Numbered from the stretch's first letter, positions 23,224 to 35,599 are shown. The stretch: 64,000 nucleotides of DNA from Hydnum rufescens UP504 (GCA_014904985.1 MU128914.1:310001-374000), one strand, 5' to 3'. Numbers and translations: made by a program. The notes: generated from the sequence alone by a model not told the origin.

Positions 23224-26114
23224 ATGACCTTTAGTGTAACGACTACGACTACGACCACAACCACTTATGCGCCTATCACCTTGCCACCAATCCCGCCTCC
23301 CCCTACATTGAAAGATTCTAAACAGTACCCGCTCTTACACGCACCTCTCCCGCGTTCCTTACGACGCTTCCCACTTGTTTTTCCAGGTGGAACCCGTGCT
23401 GTATTTCAGGATCCAAGCGAGTCTGATGACGAGATTGAGCCTGGATGGGTTGGCGATGATGTCGTTGGTGGCGAAGGTTGGCAATTGGTGACCCAGAATG
23501 TCAGCAATGGCAAGGACAAAGAAATTGTCGTTGGCCTTCATGAGGCTATAGACCGTTTTGGCATCCGTAAGCGTGTTCACAGTGACTCTGCTCGCACCAC
23601 TGGCACAGAGGAAGATATTGTTATGGAGGGTATCGACGATTCCGCTCGTAGTCCACCCCCAAGAAAGAAGGCACGTGCTTCTGACCAGCCAGCATCGCGA
23701 TCAAATGCCGCACCCCCCTCTCCTCTTCCTTCTCCGCAGCCCAGTCCTGCTGGGCAAGTCTTGTGGGCGCCAAACCCCCCAAATCAATCCCAAGCCCCCT
23801 TTCAACCCGATATCTCCCTCACGACACTTCTCGCTCTGCCTGACCTCCTCTCTCATTTCATATCCTTGCCACCCGGTTTACAGTCACATTATCTCCTCAC
23901 TTTACTACGACACTCTCCTCTCCCAGTCTTGCGCACAATACATTCAGTCCTCACCCCAACGCTTGCCCGTGACTTTGTCGGATTGCTTCCTCCAGAATTA
24001 GCAACTTATATACTACAGTTTCTTACCCCCTCTGCGTTGTTCGCCGCTGCTCGAGTCTCTCGTTCATGGCGTCATCTCGTCGATACGGATCCCGTAATAT
24101 GGATGACGATGCTGAAACGTACGGGAACATGGTTTGGCGGGCCCTCCGAGCTCGCATTTGTGCATCGGGTCGAGGAATACCGAGCTCGTCACCCTCAGGC
24201 TTCAAGACGAGACGGCCGATCCCCTATTCCCCCTCCACACCCCTACAAATTATTATTTAAAGCCAGACGCACTGTCCTCTCTCGTTGGATGCACACAACT
24301 CCCAAGAGACTCCACTTCCCGGCTCACGGGGCCTCCGTTGTGACCTGCCTGTTGTTCTCACGCCGAAGAATCATCTCGGCGTCGGACGATCATTCAATTC
24401 ATGTTTATGATCCTACTGATGGTCATCAGATCCGCATTCTCGAAGGTCATGAAGGCGGTGTATGGGCTTTGGCCGTTTGCTCTCGCCGTATCGCATCCCG
24501 GAATCCAAATACACCACCCAAATACTTCGACTTATTGGTGTCTGGGTCTACTGATCGCACAGTGAGAATCTGGGATCTTGCCACAGGCCGGAATACCCAC
24601 GTCTTTGGTGGCCATACATCTACTGTGCGATGTCTTGCAATTGTGAGACCAACATGGGTTGACGAGGAGGATGGCAGTGGGGAGAAGGAGAAATGGCCAA
24701 AACGTACCTTGATCGTTACTGGGAGTCGGGATCATTCCTTGCGTGTGTGGAGGTTACCTGGGCGAGGGGATGACGAATATCGATGCTTCGGGGCTGACTC
24801 GAAAGAGGATGATCCAGCTGAGGTTCGTGATTTTACCAGCTTTTTACATCCTGTCTCCAATGCCATTCCTAGGAGGACGTACGAGAAAACCCCTATCATC
24901 TACGGTTACTCGAAGGACATACACACGCCGTTCGAGCTCTGGCAGCCCATGGGCGGACCCTTGTATCTGGAAGCTATGATGCGACGGTTCGCGTATGGGA
25001 TATCATTACTGGGGAGTGCAAGTTCACCTTAACGGGCCATACGCAGAAAGGTATACTTTGGATCTTCCTAATGTGATGCAGATTCTAATGTGGATCTTCG
25101 CATGTCGTAGTTTACAGTGTTGTTCTGGATCCTATACGCAACCAAGCCTGTTCCGGCTCGATGGATGGTAGCGTGCGAATCTGGTCGCTGAAAACTGGCC
25201 AACTCCTCCACACACTGACTGGACATACGTCACTGGTCGGTCTCCTATCCCTTTCACCCACTACGCTCGTCTCTGCCGCGGCGGACTCTACCCTTCGCAT
25301 CTGGGACCCCGCCACGGGAGCACTTCAACATACTCTGTCTGCACATACTGGTGCAATCACGTGCTTCCAGCACGACGAATTTAAAGTGCTTTCAGGATCG
25401 GACGGTGCTCTCAAGATGTGGGACACTCGAGATGGTACGGTAATTCGCGACCTTTTGATCAATATTACCGGCGTCTGGCAGGTTGTCTTCGACGAACGCT
25501 TTTGCGTTGCCGCAAGCAATGCTCAGGAGCACACGTATCTCGATGTGTGGGATTTTGGGTCGGAGGGGGACGACGATGTCGAGGCAGCTCGGGTGGGCGA
25601 GGACGAAGAGGAAAGCGAGGACGATGATGAACAAGAGGAAGATGAGACGATGGGAGATGCGGGATCCACCTCGCGTTATATGGACGCGAACATTTCATCA
25701 GGCGAGGTTGAAGGTGGGGTCGATCAGCAACACCGGCACTGGATGGCGTGGGGATCATCTTCATCGTCGACTACCGCTGTGGTGGATATGCCCCTCGCAC
25801 CTCAAACATCGATACGTGATCAACTTCCGGTGGATTACGATCCGACGTTCGGTATGACCGAGGGCCTAGAGCCTGCCTCGGATCAGTATGCGGAGCAATC
25901 TGGTCTAACACCCTCTCCCAGACGCGGGACATTCCGATCTGATTTTAAGGGGAAAGATAAGGCAGTAGCTCCTCTGGACCCCACCGAGACGACCACACCT
26001 ACGGGCCCATCGACGAGTGCTGTCCCCTTCTCATGGGGCCCCGGTTCGCAGACTTTCGCTTCCATGTCTGAGGAGACCCCAAGCAAATCGCGCGTCAGAC
26101 GATACGGACGATGA
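23224..26114 (+). CDS. F-box/WD40 protein, Cdc4/Fbw7-like SCF substrate receptor
   Basis: This is a substrate-recognition subunit of an SCF ubiquitin ligase. Three exons (23224-24822, 24873-25050, 25111-26114) give 926 residues in frame. The N-terminus has a Thr run and Pro-rich disorder. The F-box is at about residues 252-297 (LLPPELATYILQFLTPSALF, ARVSRSWRHLVDTDP). WD40 blades start near residue 368: ASDDHSIHVYDP, SGSTDRTVRIWDLATG, TGSRDHSLRVWRL, VSGSYDATVRVWDIITG, CSGSMDGSVRIWSLKTG, SAAADSTLRIWDPATG and SGSDGALKMWDTRDG. HTQK followed by VYSVVLD across intron 2 is typical of Cdc4/Fbw7. A Glu/Asp-rich tail follows the propeller. The first intron is easy to miss because its frame stays open; reading through it destroys a blade. 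A SconB/Met30-type receptor is the main alternative. Confidence 0.9.
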
Positions 26115-27309
26115 CAAAAAATCGACCTGAGTACACCCCGACCCCGTACAACATCGGTTAGCTCCTACAACACACTTAGCTCTCGCTTTCGTTTCGCATT
26201 GCAGTCCATATGTTCGGTTTATTCCAATAAAAGCATAGTGTGTATCTCCTGGAGTTAAACTAATCAAGCGACATATGTCTGCTCTCTGTTTAACTGAATG
26301 GCCATTCCTCGAGACTCCATATCATCTAACCTACAACTTGCCTTTTCCAGGCGAACTTTGCTTTTCTGTTCCCACTTAGCTCCGGCTTCCAAGAATGTTG
26401 TATGGGTACACCTCTAGCATCTGGGATCGATCGTATTACCGGTCCATTGTCTCATGGGTCTTAATGGCCCCCCTGTGTCTCGCCGGTCATGAAGAGCTAA
26501 TATGCTGTCATCGAGGAAAAACCCCCCCATCGAAGTTAGACAACACAAGTGATTGAGCCGGTGGGAAATATAGAGATGCGGGACATACACGACAGCAGTT
26601 ACAATAGGCAAATGCAGGTACTGCACTGTGGCGACTTCTCCATGACCTCGTGCCCCAAAATGGGTGATAGCCTAGAATCGACCTTCTACGCACACTAGTA
26701 GTATCGGAGGCAGACCACGTCTCCTTTCGTTTTCTTTGAACAAATACAAAAGTCACAACAAGATTATTGCGGGTTGGGGTGAGGGCCGTAGTCTTGCAAC
26801 CTTGATCGTTCAAACAACGTGCACATTCCTGAATTTGAAGCCAGCCGAGGGGTTTATCGGGTACTGAACCAGTGATCAAGGACGTCAGGACACAATTAGG
26901 GTCTCGTTGGACGTTGAGGCACCTCGGCGGTGGAGTCACTAGTCTAAGACCGCCATGAAATCATATCAGGTAGCTTTTCAGTAGACCGAAGTAGCCACAG
27001 ATCCAGAACTCGGTGATTCATGCACGTTCGGTTGAAATGTAGACAACTACTATCCTCAGTAGCTTCTCTGCCTTGCTGTAGGTGTCCCACGAGACAAATG
27101 TAGATTGGAATTGGACTAATGCAGGAGAATGGCCAACTTTCTTGAAATGACCCTGTCATTTGTTTTCGGTCCACACTTCACTGAAATCTGCTGTCAAGGT
27201 TTTGCAAGGTCCTGTGAAAGACTCTATTGTATTCAATTCATTTATGAATGATCGACCTTAGCTGCGGATCTGATCAGCATTGAGTTCTTGGCAGATTCTA
27301 TAAATATAC
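26115..27309. other. Intergenic region containing a diverged copy of the lectin-upstream repeat
   Basis: No gene is seen. Around 26,850-27,140 the sequence is a strongly diverged copy of the roughly 200-bp segment found upstream of the lectin genes (compare 30,880-31,090 and 34,990-35,200), recognisable by ggacgttgaggcacctcgg and agtagcttctctgcc. This marks the left border of the duplicated zone. Confidence 0.5.
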
Positions 27310-27539
27310 GCTGTCATTCATGTTGTAATCTGGGTCTGCAGACGATCCCGATCGTCATTGCATATGCACCTCCCCCTAATCTGTCACGTACATACGTACT
27401 AGTATTATGTATGTAATGAATCTGGCACCCGCTGACCACGTCTTTCGACACATGTTGCGTTAGAGATTGGCTGGCAATTCGGGGTCGTGCACCTGTCATG
27501 CCGGCAACGTCCAGGCACGCTTCGAGTGAATCGAGTTCA

Positions 27540-28595
27540 TTCTTGACTTTCCGCTACTTTGGCTTGACTTCGGGCGACTCCGCACGACTTCCGTCGACTT
27601 TGGCTTATCTCCGAAGTCAAGTCAAATTTACCGACTTGACTTTGACTCAAGCCGACTTAAGTCAAAAATATGTAGGAATCAATAGTATATATATATTTCT
27701 GCAAAGGTATACTGTGTGTTTCTGGATCAATTGTTTGTACTTATAGATTCATGCAACAACAAATCAGTGTTTGATGTTTGAACAAAGTCCATAGTCTCGT
27801 AACCAGACCAAGCTTACGCTTGGTCTGGGAAAATGGGGAGTTCCGAAGGCACGGGCATGAAGCTTCCGGTCTAGCCAATCACAAGAGGTTTTGACCGGTG
27901 CTTGCCGTGGCTCCCAGTTGCTTCTGAGATGGGAATATTATTTCAACTAATTTTGATTTCCTGGTTCCTATCAGAGAGACTAATGCAGGATGGGCTGCAA
28001 AGACACTGGGTGACCAAATAGGCTCCTGGTCATTTGTTGGCTGGGAGATATCCATCTCACGAAGTTCCTATCAGGGCATGGATACTGAGTGGAGAGGACA
28101 TACCCAACTGGAGGTCGCGGCAAACGCCGGTGAAAACTTTTTGTGATTGGCTGGAGCAGAAGCTTCATGCCCGCGCCTTCGGAACTCCCCTTTCCACCAG
28201 ACCAAGCGTAGCTCCGGTCTGGTTACGAGACTACAAAGTCCATGCAAGCGAGAGAAGTATCGGAACATCCCGAGAAACATGTGCTGACTAAGCATGGAGT
28301 TCGACGAAGGGCATAGGGAGATGGCAGAAACTTACCTTGCCCGTGGATTGACGGAAATGTTTCATTTCCACATCATTATCATTGGTAAGACTGAGCTTGA
28401 TGTGGATGATTCCAATGTACCTATTGTGCCCTAAATTTGACTTGATGACTTGAGCTGACTTTCGAGCGAAGCCAAGTCAGGCTGAACTCATCTCAAGTCA
28501 GTGATTTGTAATCAATCAACTTGGCTTGACTCCGCTTGAAAGCGGCTTGACTCGGACTTAAGTCGACTCGAAGCCCGAGTCGCGGCAACACTACA
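27540..28595. mobile_element. GACTTG-rich terminal-repeat element, copy 1 (interrupted by a MITE)
   Basis: Both ends are dense in GACTTGACT-like subterminal repeats, and the right end closes with gagtcgcggcaacactac. The left terminus (TAGTGTTGCCGCGACTC, kept in copy 2 at 32,417) is deleted here. No transposase is present. The TAGNG start would fit a hAT-type non-autonomous element, but no target duplication could be found. Confidence 0.55.
27792..28233. mobile_element. 442-bp MITE with long inverted repeats and 9-bp target duplication
   Basis: Termini are TAGTCTCGTAACCAGACC on both sides in inverted orientation, and similarity between the two ends continues for about 130 bp. CAAAGTCCA flanks it at 27,783-27,791 and 28,234-28,242. 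The sister duplication has the uninterrupted site (cgtagtcca, about 32,675-32,683), so insertion followed duplication. It has no coding capacity. The 9-bp duplication suggests a Mutator-like or hAT-like origin. Confidence 0.85.
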
Positions 28596-28624
28596 CATTC
28601 GGATCCAATCCGAGATCACACCTT

Positions 28625-28775
28625 GCCTGGTAGATCACGGGAGACTTATGTATAGCACTGGCCTGTACCTCTTGTGTAGTGTAGTAGGTAATAGTGGTAT
28701 AGACCATAGGAGTGGTTTTTGGTGGGCCCCCGGTTCAAACCCCGCCGAAGTTGAAATTTTCTCAGTGTTCAAATT
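28625..28775 (+). repeat. tRNA-like short element (SINE-like) with B-box sequence, copy 1
   Basis: GGTTCAAACCC at 28,732-28,742 matches the polymerase III B box of tRNA genes, and GGTAATAGTGG about 45 bp upstream is a weak A-box-like sequence. No complete cloverleaf could be drawn, so this is a tRNA-derived repeat at best. The same sequence occurs at 33,070-33,220. Confidence 0.35.
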
Positions 28776-28986
28776 AAGCGCTCACGTGGTACTCCCCCTT
28801 GCACCATGCAAGACCTTCGTGATATTGTAGATATTGTATTGGGTCATCTCCATGGCATTTGCCCCCCCCCTGCGCCCGTAGTCGCGCGGCCGAGAAGATG
28901 GAAATTTCCTTTTTCGGAATTCTCGAGAATCTGCTCCAAACCCGCTCAAAGCTTGTCTGATAACTTAAAAATATAATTTATGAACT

Positions 28987-29350
28987 AGTAAAGTTGTCGC
29001 TATGACATTCTTAGTTAATCCAACATGCTGAGTCTCCACTGGTGCGGGAGTGTGAAAATTGCCGAAGGCAATTTGGCACGTGAGCACCCGGCACCCGGCC
29101 CGACTGTGCGGGCGGGTGGGATCAGGATGGGCGGGCGGGACTCATGATTTAGCACCAATGGAGACCATTATTAGCAAGCTGGGTGGGAGGGAGGGCAAAA
29201 GAAGAGATGGATGTGTCTCCCCCTGGCTCCAGGCCGCAAGAGCAGAGACGAGAGTCGAAGAAGCGGCGGAAGCAAGCTTCGGCTGTCTCCGCTCCCTCCT
29301 TCACTAGTCGGCGTATGCAGCACTCGTGCCTCGCACCGCACCGCTGTACT
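28987..29350. mobile_element. Presence/absence insertion in duplication copy 1
   Basis: Sequence present here is missing from copy 2 at about 33,428, where tatgaact runs straight into acttactt. The ends read agta...tact with ACT on both sides, so it may be a small transposon with a 3-bp duplication. It is GC-rich and has no coding motif. Confidence 0.5.
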
Positions 29351-30186
29351 ACTTACTTATGTTTTTGCCAGCTAAAGATCATATCTAGAAACTTATCCAC
29401 GCTGGCGTTGAGTTATTTCCGGTTTTGCATCCGGGCGGTGTCGCGTTCAAAATAAGTTGCGCCGAATTCTAGGTTCTCGGTTTTACATCCGGGCCGGGCT
29501 CAACTCTTCGAGTTTTCCGAGGAGTCAGTGGCCCATCGCAAGTACCGGTGCAGCCCGTCATGTAATCTTCCATTCGCGGAAAGGAAACAGATATAGGCTC
29601 GATTATGCGTGTTGCCGCACCGTCCAATCATATGATAGTAAGTGCTGTCAGTAGTACCACTTTTTCGAATGAATCTGTCGCGAAATAGTTCAATTGGGTC
29701 TGCAGAGAAGGTACGATCTAGTCACGGCCATGTGGTACCTGGTAATGAACATCAAGGGTGCCTATCACACTTCTCTGAACTTGTGGGTTACCCGAGACTG
29801 TCTGGACCAGACGCTACGCGCTGGGATAGTACCGCCACTTCTCGAGGATGAGACTCGGATCAAGAAAATATTGATCAATAGCGGCCTTGAGGATACCGTC
29901 CTAACGAAGTAGACCGAAGTGTACGAGACGAGGGGTGCGGTGGTAGTCGGTGCAAGTCAAACTTTTCTATCTTAAATTTTCTTAGGGCTGCCATGTGCTA
30001 ATTACTTTTGTCGACGATCCTACTGAAATCTCGGGGAACAGGTGCTCGCATCCTCAAATGCCGGTTTCTTGGGTGGTGAAATTGTAAAACTACACTCAAA
30101 CGACATGATCATTCGTACCAGGGATACTTGTACATTGATTGGAGATTGGAATTCGGAGAAACGACGTATTTTCACTCTTACACCGG

Positions 30187-30782
30187 CTAAACCTCGCGCA
30201 ATACCCATCTCTGCGTGAAGCTGTTGGACTTGGGTTCAAGAATGATCTGTGCAGGTAGGTCCTCAGCGAAGCAAACACAAGCAAATCCACAAAGCTCACC
30301 GGACTATCCAGCTCTTTGTCGGCGTCAGCTCCCCAGACTCTGCCTTTGCCGCCAACCTCTTTAATGCTTGAATTTTAACGTTTAACTCATTTTGTTCAAG
30401 AGCAGGGAAATGCAATGCAGAACATACACTCTTCCGCCAAAAGGGAGAGCCGCCTCGTCGAATGTCCAGTGTTGAGGTACCACGGGAGTAGTTACAGTGA
30501 CGAAGTTGTCTTTCGGAATAGCTTGTTGGTCTGGGCTGAGCACGGGAGCCACAATGGTCTTCGTAGTCGGGTTTATCAACCACTACGAGGGAATGATGCA
30601 CATGTAAGATATGCCGCCAGACCAGTAATATAGCGTAGAATGCTGCTCGCCTGCAGGTCTTTAGGAATGTTCTTCGGATCGAAGGGAGCCAAGGTCAAAT
30701 TCCCGAGACCATCGTATTTAACCGCAAGCTTTTTGCGTTCGGGCGAGAGAACTCTGTTGACGATGACATGGGGAGTAGCCAT
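30187..30782 (-). CDS. CCL2-like beta-trefoil lectin, copy A
   Basis: This is a small four-exon gene of about 125-145 residues. ATG at 30782 opens with MATPHVIVNRVLSPERKKLA, closely resembling the N-terminal strand of Coprinopsis CCL2-type lectins. Exon 2 contains PQHWTFD and the last exon ends TQRWVLREV before TAG at 30187-30189; both W motifs fit beta-trefoil strands. Known CCL2 binds fucosylated chitobiose glycans and acts as a nematode-directed defence protein in the cytoplasm of fruiting bodies; that role is inferred here from family membership only. There is no signal peptide, as in CCL2. Intron 1 has a GC donor (CAG|GCGAGC) where copies B and E have GT. Introns are about 50-65 nt. No premature stop is seen. 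The upstream region is duplicated among copies. Confidence 0.72.
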
Positions 30783-31565
30783 TGCTTGTGTGGGGGGGAG
30801 GTGAGTGTAGGTCGGATGAGCGCAAGTCGGTTTTATGGTAACATAAGGCTGATCCAGTGACCCAAGGACCTCAGGACACGAATTGGGCCTTGTTGGATGT
30901 TGAGGCACCTCGGTGGAGGAGTCAGGACACCGCCGTGAATCTACATCGTTGGTATTTCAATATATTCAAGTAGCCACAGATCGACAGCTCAGTGGCACAC
31001 GCCACATGTTCCGTTCAAACTTACCCTGTGGAGAAGTAATATTCTCAGTAGCTTCTCGGCCTCGTTCATAGGGAGCAGGTGGATCCTAGCTGAGGCAAAT
31101 GTAAAGTGGACAAATGCACAAGATGGGGATTGTTGTGAGATGGGGGTATTGACCGACTTGGGCCTTGCTGGATGTTGAGGCTCCTCGGTGGAGGAGTCAG
31201 TACACCGCCGTGAATCTCCATCATTGGCATTTCAATATATTCAAGTAGTCACAGATCTACAGCTCAGCGGCACGCGTTTCGTTCAAACTTACCCTGTGGC
31301 TGCCTGGAGAAGTAATATTCTCAGTAGCTTCTCGGCCTCGTTTATGGAAAACATGTGGATCCCAGCTGAGGCAAATGTAGAGTGGACAAATGCAGAAGGT
31401 ACAGCAGGATGGAGGTATTGGCCTCATGATTCCAAGCGGCCCAGAACCCCTACAGTAATTTGGGGCTTGCTGGACAATCGAGGTACCTCGGAGTCTCGGA
31501 GACCCAAGGCTGAATCTGTCGGTAATCGAATCAACAGGGAATTTCATGATTTGTTATTTTTGTGA

Positions 31566-32165
31566 CGGTCCGAAGTCCGTGATGTCATACTAAGATGCCG
31601 AACAATGCCGTCTCCCGTCTCGGGACCAGCCAACATGTCCCGGATGAGCAAAAGCCTCTTTTTGTGAGTTGACGGACAGCAATGTCATCTTCCGCGACCA
31701 TTTTGTGATGAAGGGAATATCCTAAATATGCCGCACACTCGCCGGCAACTTGCGTGGGACCGGAACGCAGTCACAAGCTAATTCAATTCTCATTAGAAGC
31801 TCGAATCTCAATAAAATAAAGACTAATGGATAGGCAGTTTGCAAAACACATAGCATTCGGGTAGCTCCGACCAAATGTATGGTGTGGAGCAGCTCCAAAT
31901 GTCACAAGACCTTCTGGGGCCTGCCGTCTTTGTCGTCCTGAGCCTATGGCTGGCCTCGATGCATGCCCTTTTGTCTGTGACCGCACGGTAAATGATGGTT
32001 GGTTTTCTCGCTAACCTGTCCGGCCGTCATCGTCTCCCGCTGGCCATTATGACGCAATCGGAACTTTCCGCAATGGACTCAGGACACCCAAGCCACAGCA
32101 AATCTTCCCACAGGCCCCACCATGTAAAAAATTGAAAACTGCCTATCAATAATTTAACAGCTGAA
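31566..32165. other. Spacer between the two duplication copies
   Basis: 600 bp contain no recognised gene. 31,565-31,720 resembles the sequence after copy 2 (35,408-35,560), so the homology fades gradually rather than ending at a sharp border. Confidence 0.4.
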
Positions 32166-32416
32166 ATATATGCTGTCATTCATGTTGTAATCTGGGTCTG
32201 CAGACGATCCCGATCGTCATTGCATATGCACCTCCCCCTAATCTGTCACGTACATACGTACTAGTATTATGTATGTAATGAATCTGGCACCCGCTGACCA
32301 CGTCTTTCGACACATGTTGCGTTAGAGATTGGCTGGCAATTCGGGGTCGTGCACCTGTCATGCCGGCAATGTCCAGGCACGCTTCGAGTGAATCGAGTTC
32401 ATTCTTGACTTTCCGC

Positions 32417-33034
32417 TAGTGTTGCCGCGACTCCGCTTGGTTCGACTTTGGCTTGACTTCGGGCGACTCCGCACGACTTCCGTCGACTTTGGCTTATCTC
32501 CGAAGTCAAGTCAAATTTACCGACTTGACTTTGACTCAAGCCGACTTAAGTCAAAAATATGTAGGAATCAATAGTATATATATATTTCTGCAAAGGTATA
32601 CTGTGTGTTTCTGGATCAATTGTTTGTACTTATAGATTCATGCAACACCAACAAATCAGTGTTTGATGTTTGAACGTAGTCCATGCAAGCGAGAGAAGTA
32701 TCGGAACATCCCGAGAAACATGCGCTGACTAAGCATGGAGTTCGACGAAGGGCATAGGGAGATGGCAGAAACTTACCTTGCCCGTGGATTGACGGAAATG
32801 TTTCATTTCCACATCATTATCATTGGTGAGACTGAGCTTGATGTGGATGATTCCAATGTACCTATTGTGCCCTAAATTTGACTTGATGACTTGAGCTGAC
32901 TTTCGAGCGAAGCCAAGTCGGGCTGAACTCATCTCAAGTCAATGATTTGTAATCAATCGACTTGGCTTGACTCCGCTTGAAAGCGGCTTGACTCGGACTT
33001 AAGTCGACTCGAAGCCCGAGTCGCGGCAACACTA
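32417..33034. mobile_element. GACTTG-rich terminal-repeat element, copy 2 (complete)
   Basis: It starts TAGTGTTGCCGCGACTC and ends with the inverse, gagtcgcggcaacacta. GACTTGACT-like subterminal repeats fill the outer 150 bp on each side. About 620 bp, no coding capacity. Flanks (ctttccgc and cgtgacat) do not match, so no target duplication is claimed. Confidence 0.6.
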
Positions 33035-33069
33035 CGTGACATTCGGATCCAATCCGAGATCACGCCTCG

Positions 33070-33220
33070 CCCGGTAGATCACGGGAGACTTATGTATAGT
33101 ACTGGCCTGTGCCTCTTGTGTAGTGTAGTAGGTGATAGTGGTATAGACCATAGGAGTGGTTTTTGGTGGGCCCCCGGTTCAAACCCCGCCGAAGTTGAAA
33201 TTTTCTCAGTGTTCGAATCA
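33070..33220 (+). repeat. tRNA-like short element (SINE-like) with B-box sequence, copy 2
   Basis: This is the duplicate of 28,625-28,775. The B-box-like GGTTCAAACCC is at 33,176-33,186. No full cloverleaf is seen. Confidence 0.35.
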
Positions 33221-34291
33221 AGCGCTCACGTGGTACTCCCCCTTGCACCATGCAAGACCTTCGTGATATTGTAGATATTGTATTGGGTCATCTCCATGGC
33301 ATTCGCCCCCCCCCTGCGCCCGTAGTCGCGCGGCCGAGAAGATGGAAATTTCCTTTTTCGGAATTCTCGAGAATCTCCTCCAAACCCGCTCAAAGCTTGT
33401 CTGATAACTTAAAAATATAATTTATGAACTACTTACTTATGTTTTCGCCAGCTAAAGATCATATCTAGAAACTTATCCACGCTGGCGTTGAGTTATTTCC
33501 GGTTTTGCATCCGGGCGGTGTTGAGTCGCGTTCAAAATAAATTGCGCCGAATTCTAGGTTCTCGGTTTTACATCCGGGCCGGGCTCAACTCTTCGAGTTT
33601 TCCGAGGAGTCAGTGGCCCATCGCAAGTACCGGTGCAGCCCGTCATGTAATCTTCCATTCGCGGAAAGGAAACAGATATAGGCTCGATTATGCGTGTTGC
33701 CGCACCGTCCAATCATATGATAGTAAGTGCTGTCAGTAGTACCACTTTTTCGAATGAATCTGTCGCGGAATAGTTCAATTGGGTCTGCAGAGAAGGTACG
33801 ATCTAGTCACGGCCATGTGGTACCTGGTAATGAACATCAAGGGTGCCTATCACACTTCTCTGAACTTGTGGGTTACCCGAGACTGTCTGGACCAGACGCT
33901 ACGCGCTGGGATAGTACCGCCACTTCTCGAGGATGAGACACGGATCAAGAAAATATTGATCAATAGCGGCCTTGAGGATACCGTCCTAACGAAGTAGACC
34001 GAAGTGTACGAGACGAGGGGTGCGGTGGTAGTCGGTGCAAGTCAAACTTTTCTATCTTAAATTTTCTTAGGGCTGCCATGTGCTAATTACTTTTGTCGAC
34101 GATCCTACTGTAATCTCGGGGAACAGGTGCTCGCATCCTCAAATGCCGGTTTCTTGGGTGGTGAAATTGTAAAACTACACTCAAAACGACATGATCATTC
34201 GTACCAGGGATACTTGTACATTGATTGGAGATTGGAATTCGGAGAAACGACGTATTTTCACTATCGCACAGGCAGCGCGCCCTTACACCGG

Positions 34292-34887
34292 CTAAACCTT
34301 GTGCAATACCCATCTCTGCGTGAAGCTGTCGGACTTGGGTTCAAGAATAATCTGTGCAGGTAGGTCCTCAGCGAAGCAAACACAAGCAAATCCACAAAGC
34401 TCACCGGACTATCCAGCTCTTTGTCGGCGTCAGCTTCCCAGACTCTGCCTTTGCCGCCAACCTCTTGAATGCTTGAATTTTAACGTTTAACTCATTTTGT
34501 TCAAGAGCAGGGAAATGCAATGCAGAACATACACTATTCCGCCAAAAGGGAGAGGCGCCTTGTCGAATGTCCAGTGTTGAGGTACCGCCGGAGTACCTGC
34601 AGCGACGAAGTTGTCTTTCGGAATAGCTTGCTGGGCTGGGCTTGGCACGGGAACCACAATGGTCTTCGTAGTCGGGTTTATCAACCACTACGAGGGAATG
34701 ATGCATATATAAGATATGCCGCCAGACCAGTAATATAGCGTAGAATGCTGCTTACCTGCAGGTCTTTAGGAATATTCTTCGGATCGAAGGGTGCCAAGGT
34801 CAAATTCTTGGGACCATTGTATTTAACCGCAAGCTGTTTGCGGTCGGGCGAGAGAACTCTGTTGATGATGACATGGGGAGTAGCCAT
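34292..34887 (-). CDS. CCL2-like beta-trefoil lectin, copy B
   Basis: This is the near-identical sister of copy A with the same four-exon layout. ATG at 34887, TAG at 34292-34294, start MATPHVIINRVLSPDRKQLA, end TQRWVLHKV. Intron 1 uses a canonical donor (CAG|GTAAGC). All frames remain open across the inferred splices, so it looks functional. It differs from A at scattered residues mainly in exon 2. It sits in duplication copy 2, which explains its origin. Confidence 0.72.
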
Positions 34888-35599
34888 TGCTTGTGTGGGG
34901 GAGGTGAATGTAGGTCGGATGAGCGCAAGTCGGATGAGCGCAAGTCGGTTTTATGGTAACATAAGGCTGATCCAGTGACCCAAGGACCTCAGAACACGAA
35001 TTGGGCCTTGTTGGATGTTGAGGCACCTCGGTGGAGGAGTCAGTACACCGCCGTGAATCTGCATCATTTGCATTTCAATATATTCAAGTAGTCACAGATC
35101 TACAGCTCAGTGGCACATGTTCCGTTCAAACTTACCCTGTGGCTGCCTGGAGAAGTAATATTCTCAGTAGCTTCTCGGCCTCGTTTATGGAAAACATGTG
35201 GATCCCAGCTGAGGCAAATGTAGAGTGGACAAATGCAGAAGGTACAGTAGGATGGAGGTATTGGCCTCATGATTCCAAGCGGCCCAGAACCCCTACAGTA
35301 ATTTGGGGCTTGTTGGACAATCGAGGTACCTCCAAGTCTCGGAGGCCCAAGGCTGAATCTGTGGGTAATCGAATCAACAGGGAATTTCATGATTTGTTAT
35401 TTTTGTGACGGTCCGGAGTCCGTGATGTCATATTAAGATGCTGAACAATGCCGTCTCCCATCTCGGGACCAGCCAACATGTCCCGGATGAGCAATTTTGT
35501 GATGAAGGGAATATCCTAAATATGCCGCACACTCGCCGGCAACTTGGGTGGGACCCGGAACGCAGGTCACAAGGTAATTCAATTCTCAGGAAAATCTTA

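Larger units (their letters stand above)
27310..31565. repeat. Segmental duplication, copy 1 (about 4.2 kb)
   Basis: This block is nearly identical, in the same orientation, to 32,166-35,408. It contains the GACTTG-rich element, a tRNA-like short element, a spacer and lectin gene A. It is longer than copy 2 because of a 442-bp MITE (27,792-28,233) and a roughly 360-bp insertion (about 28,987-29,350), both absent from copy 2. A tandem repeat of the lectin-upstream segment is also visible at 30,880-31,110 and 31,160-31,420. Confidence 0.85.
32166..35408. repeat. Segmental duplication, copy 2 (about 3.2 kb)
   Basis: This direct repeat of 27,310-31,565 lacks the MITE and the 360-bp insertion but keeps the complete left terminus of the GACTTG-rich element. 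It carries lectin gene B. Differences from copy 1 elsewhere are scattered single bases, so the duplication is recent. Confidence 0.85.

Noticed and set aside
24823..25032. F-box protein ending at 25,032 as one long uninterrupted frame
   Set aside because: The frame between 24,823 and 24,872 is an intron that stays open by chance; removing it restores a complete WD40 blade and joins the rest of the propeller.
32417..33042. 8-bp target duplication around the GACTTG-rich element
   Set aside because: Left flank ctttccgc and right flank cgtgacat do not match, so no duplication is claimed.
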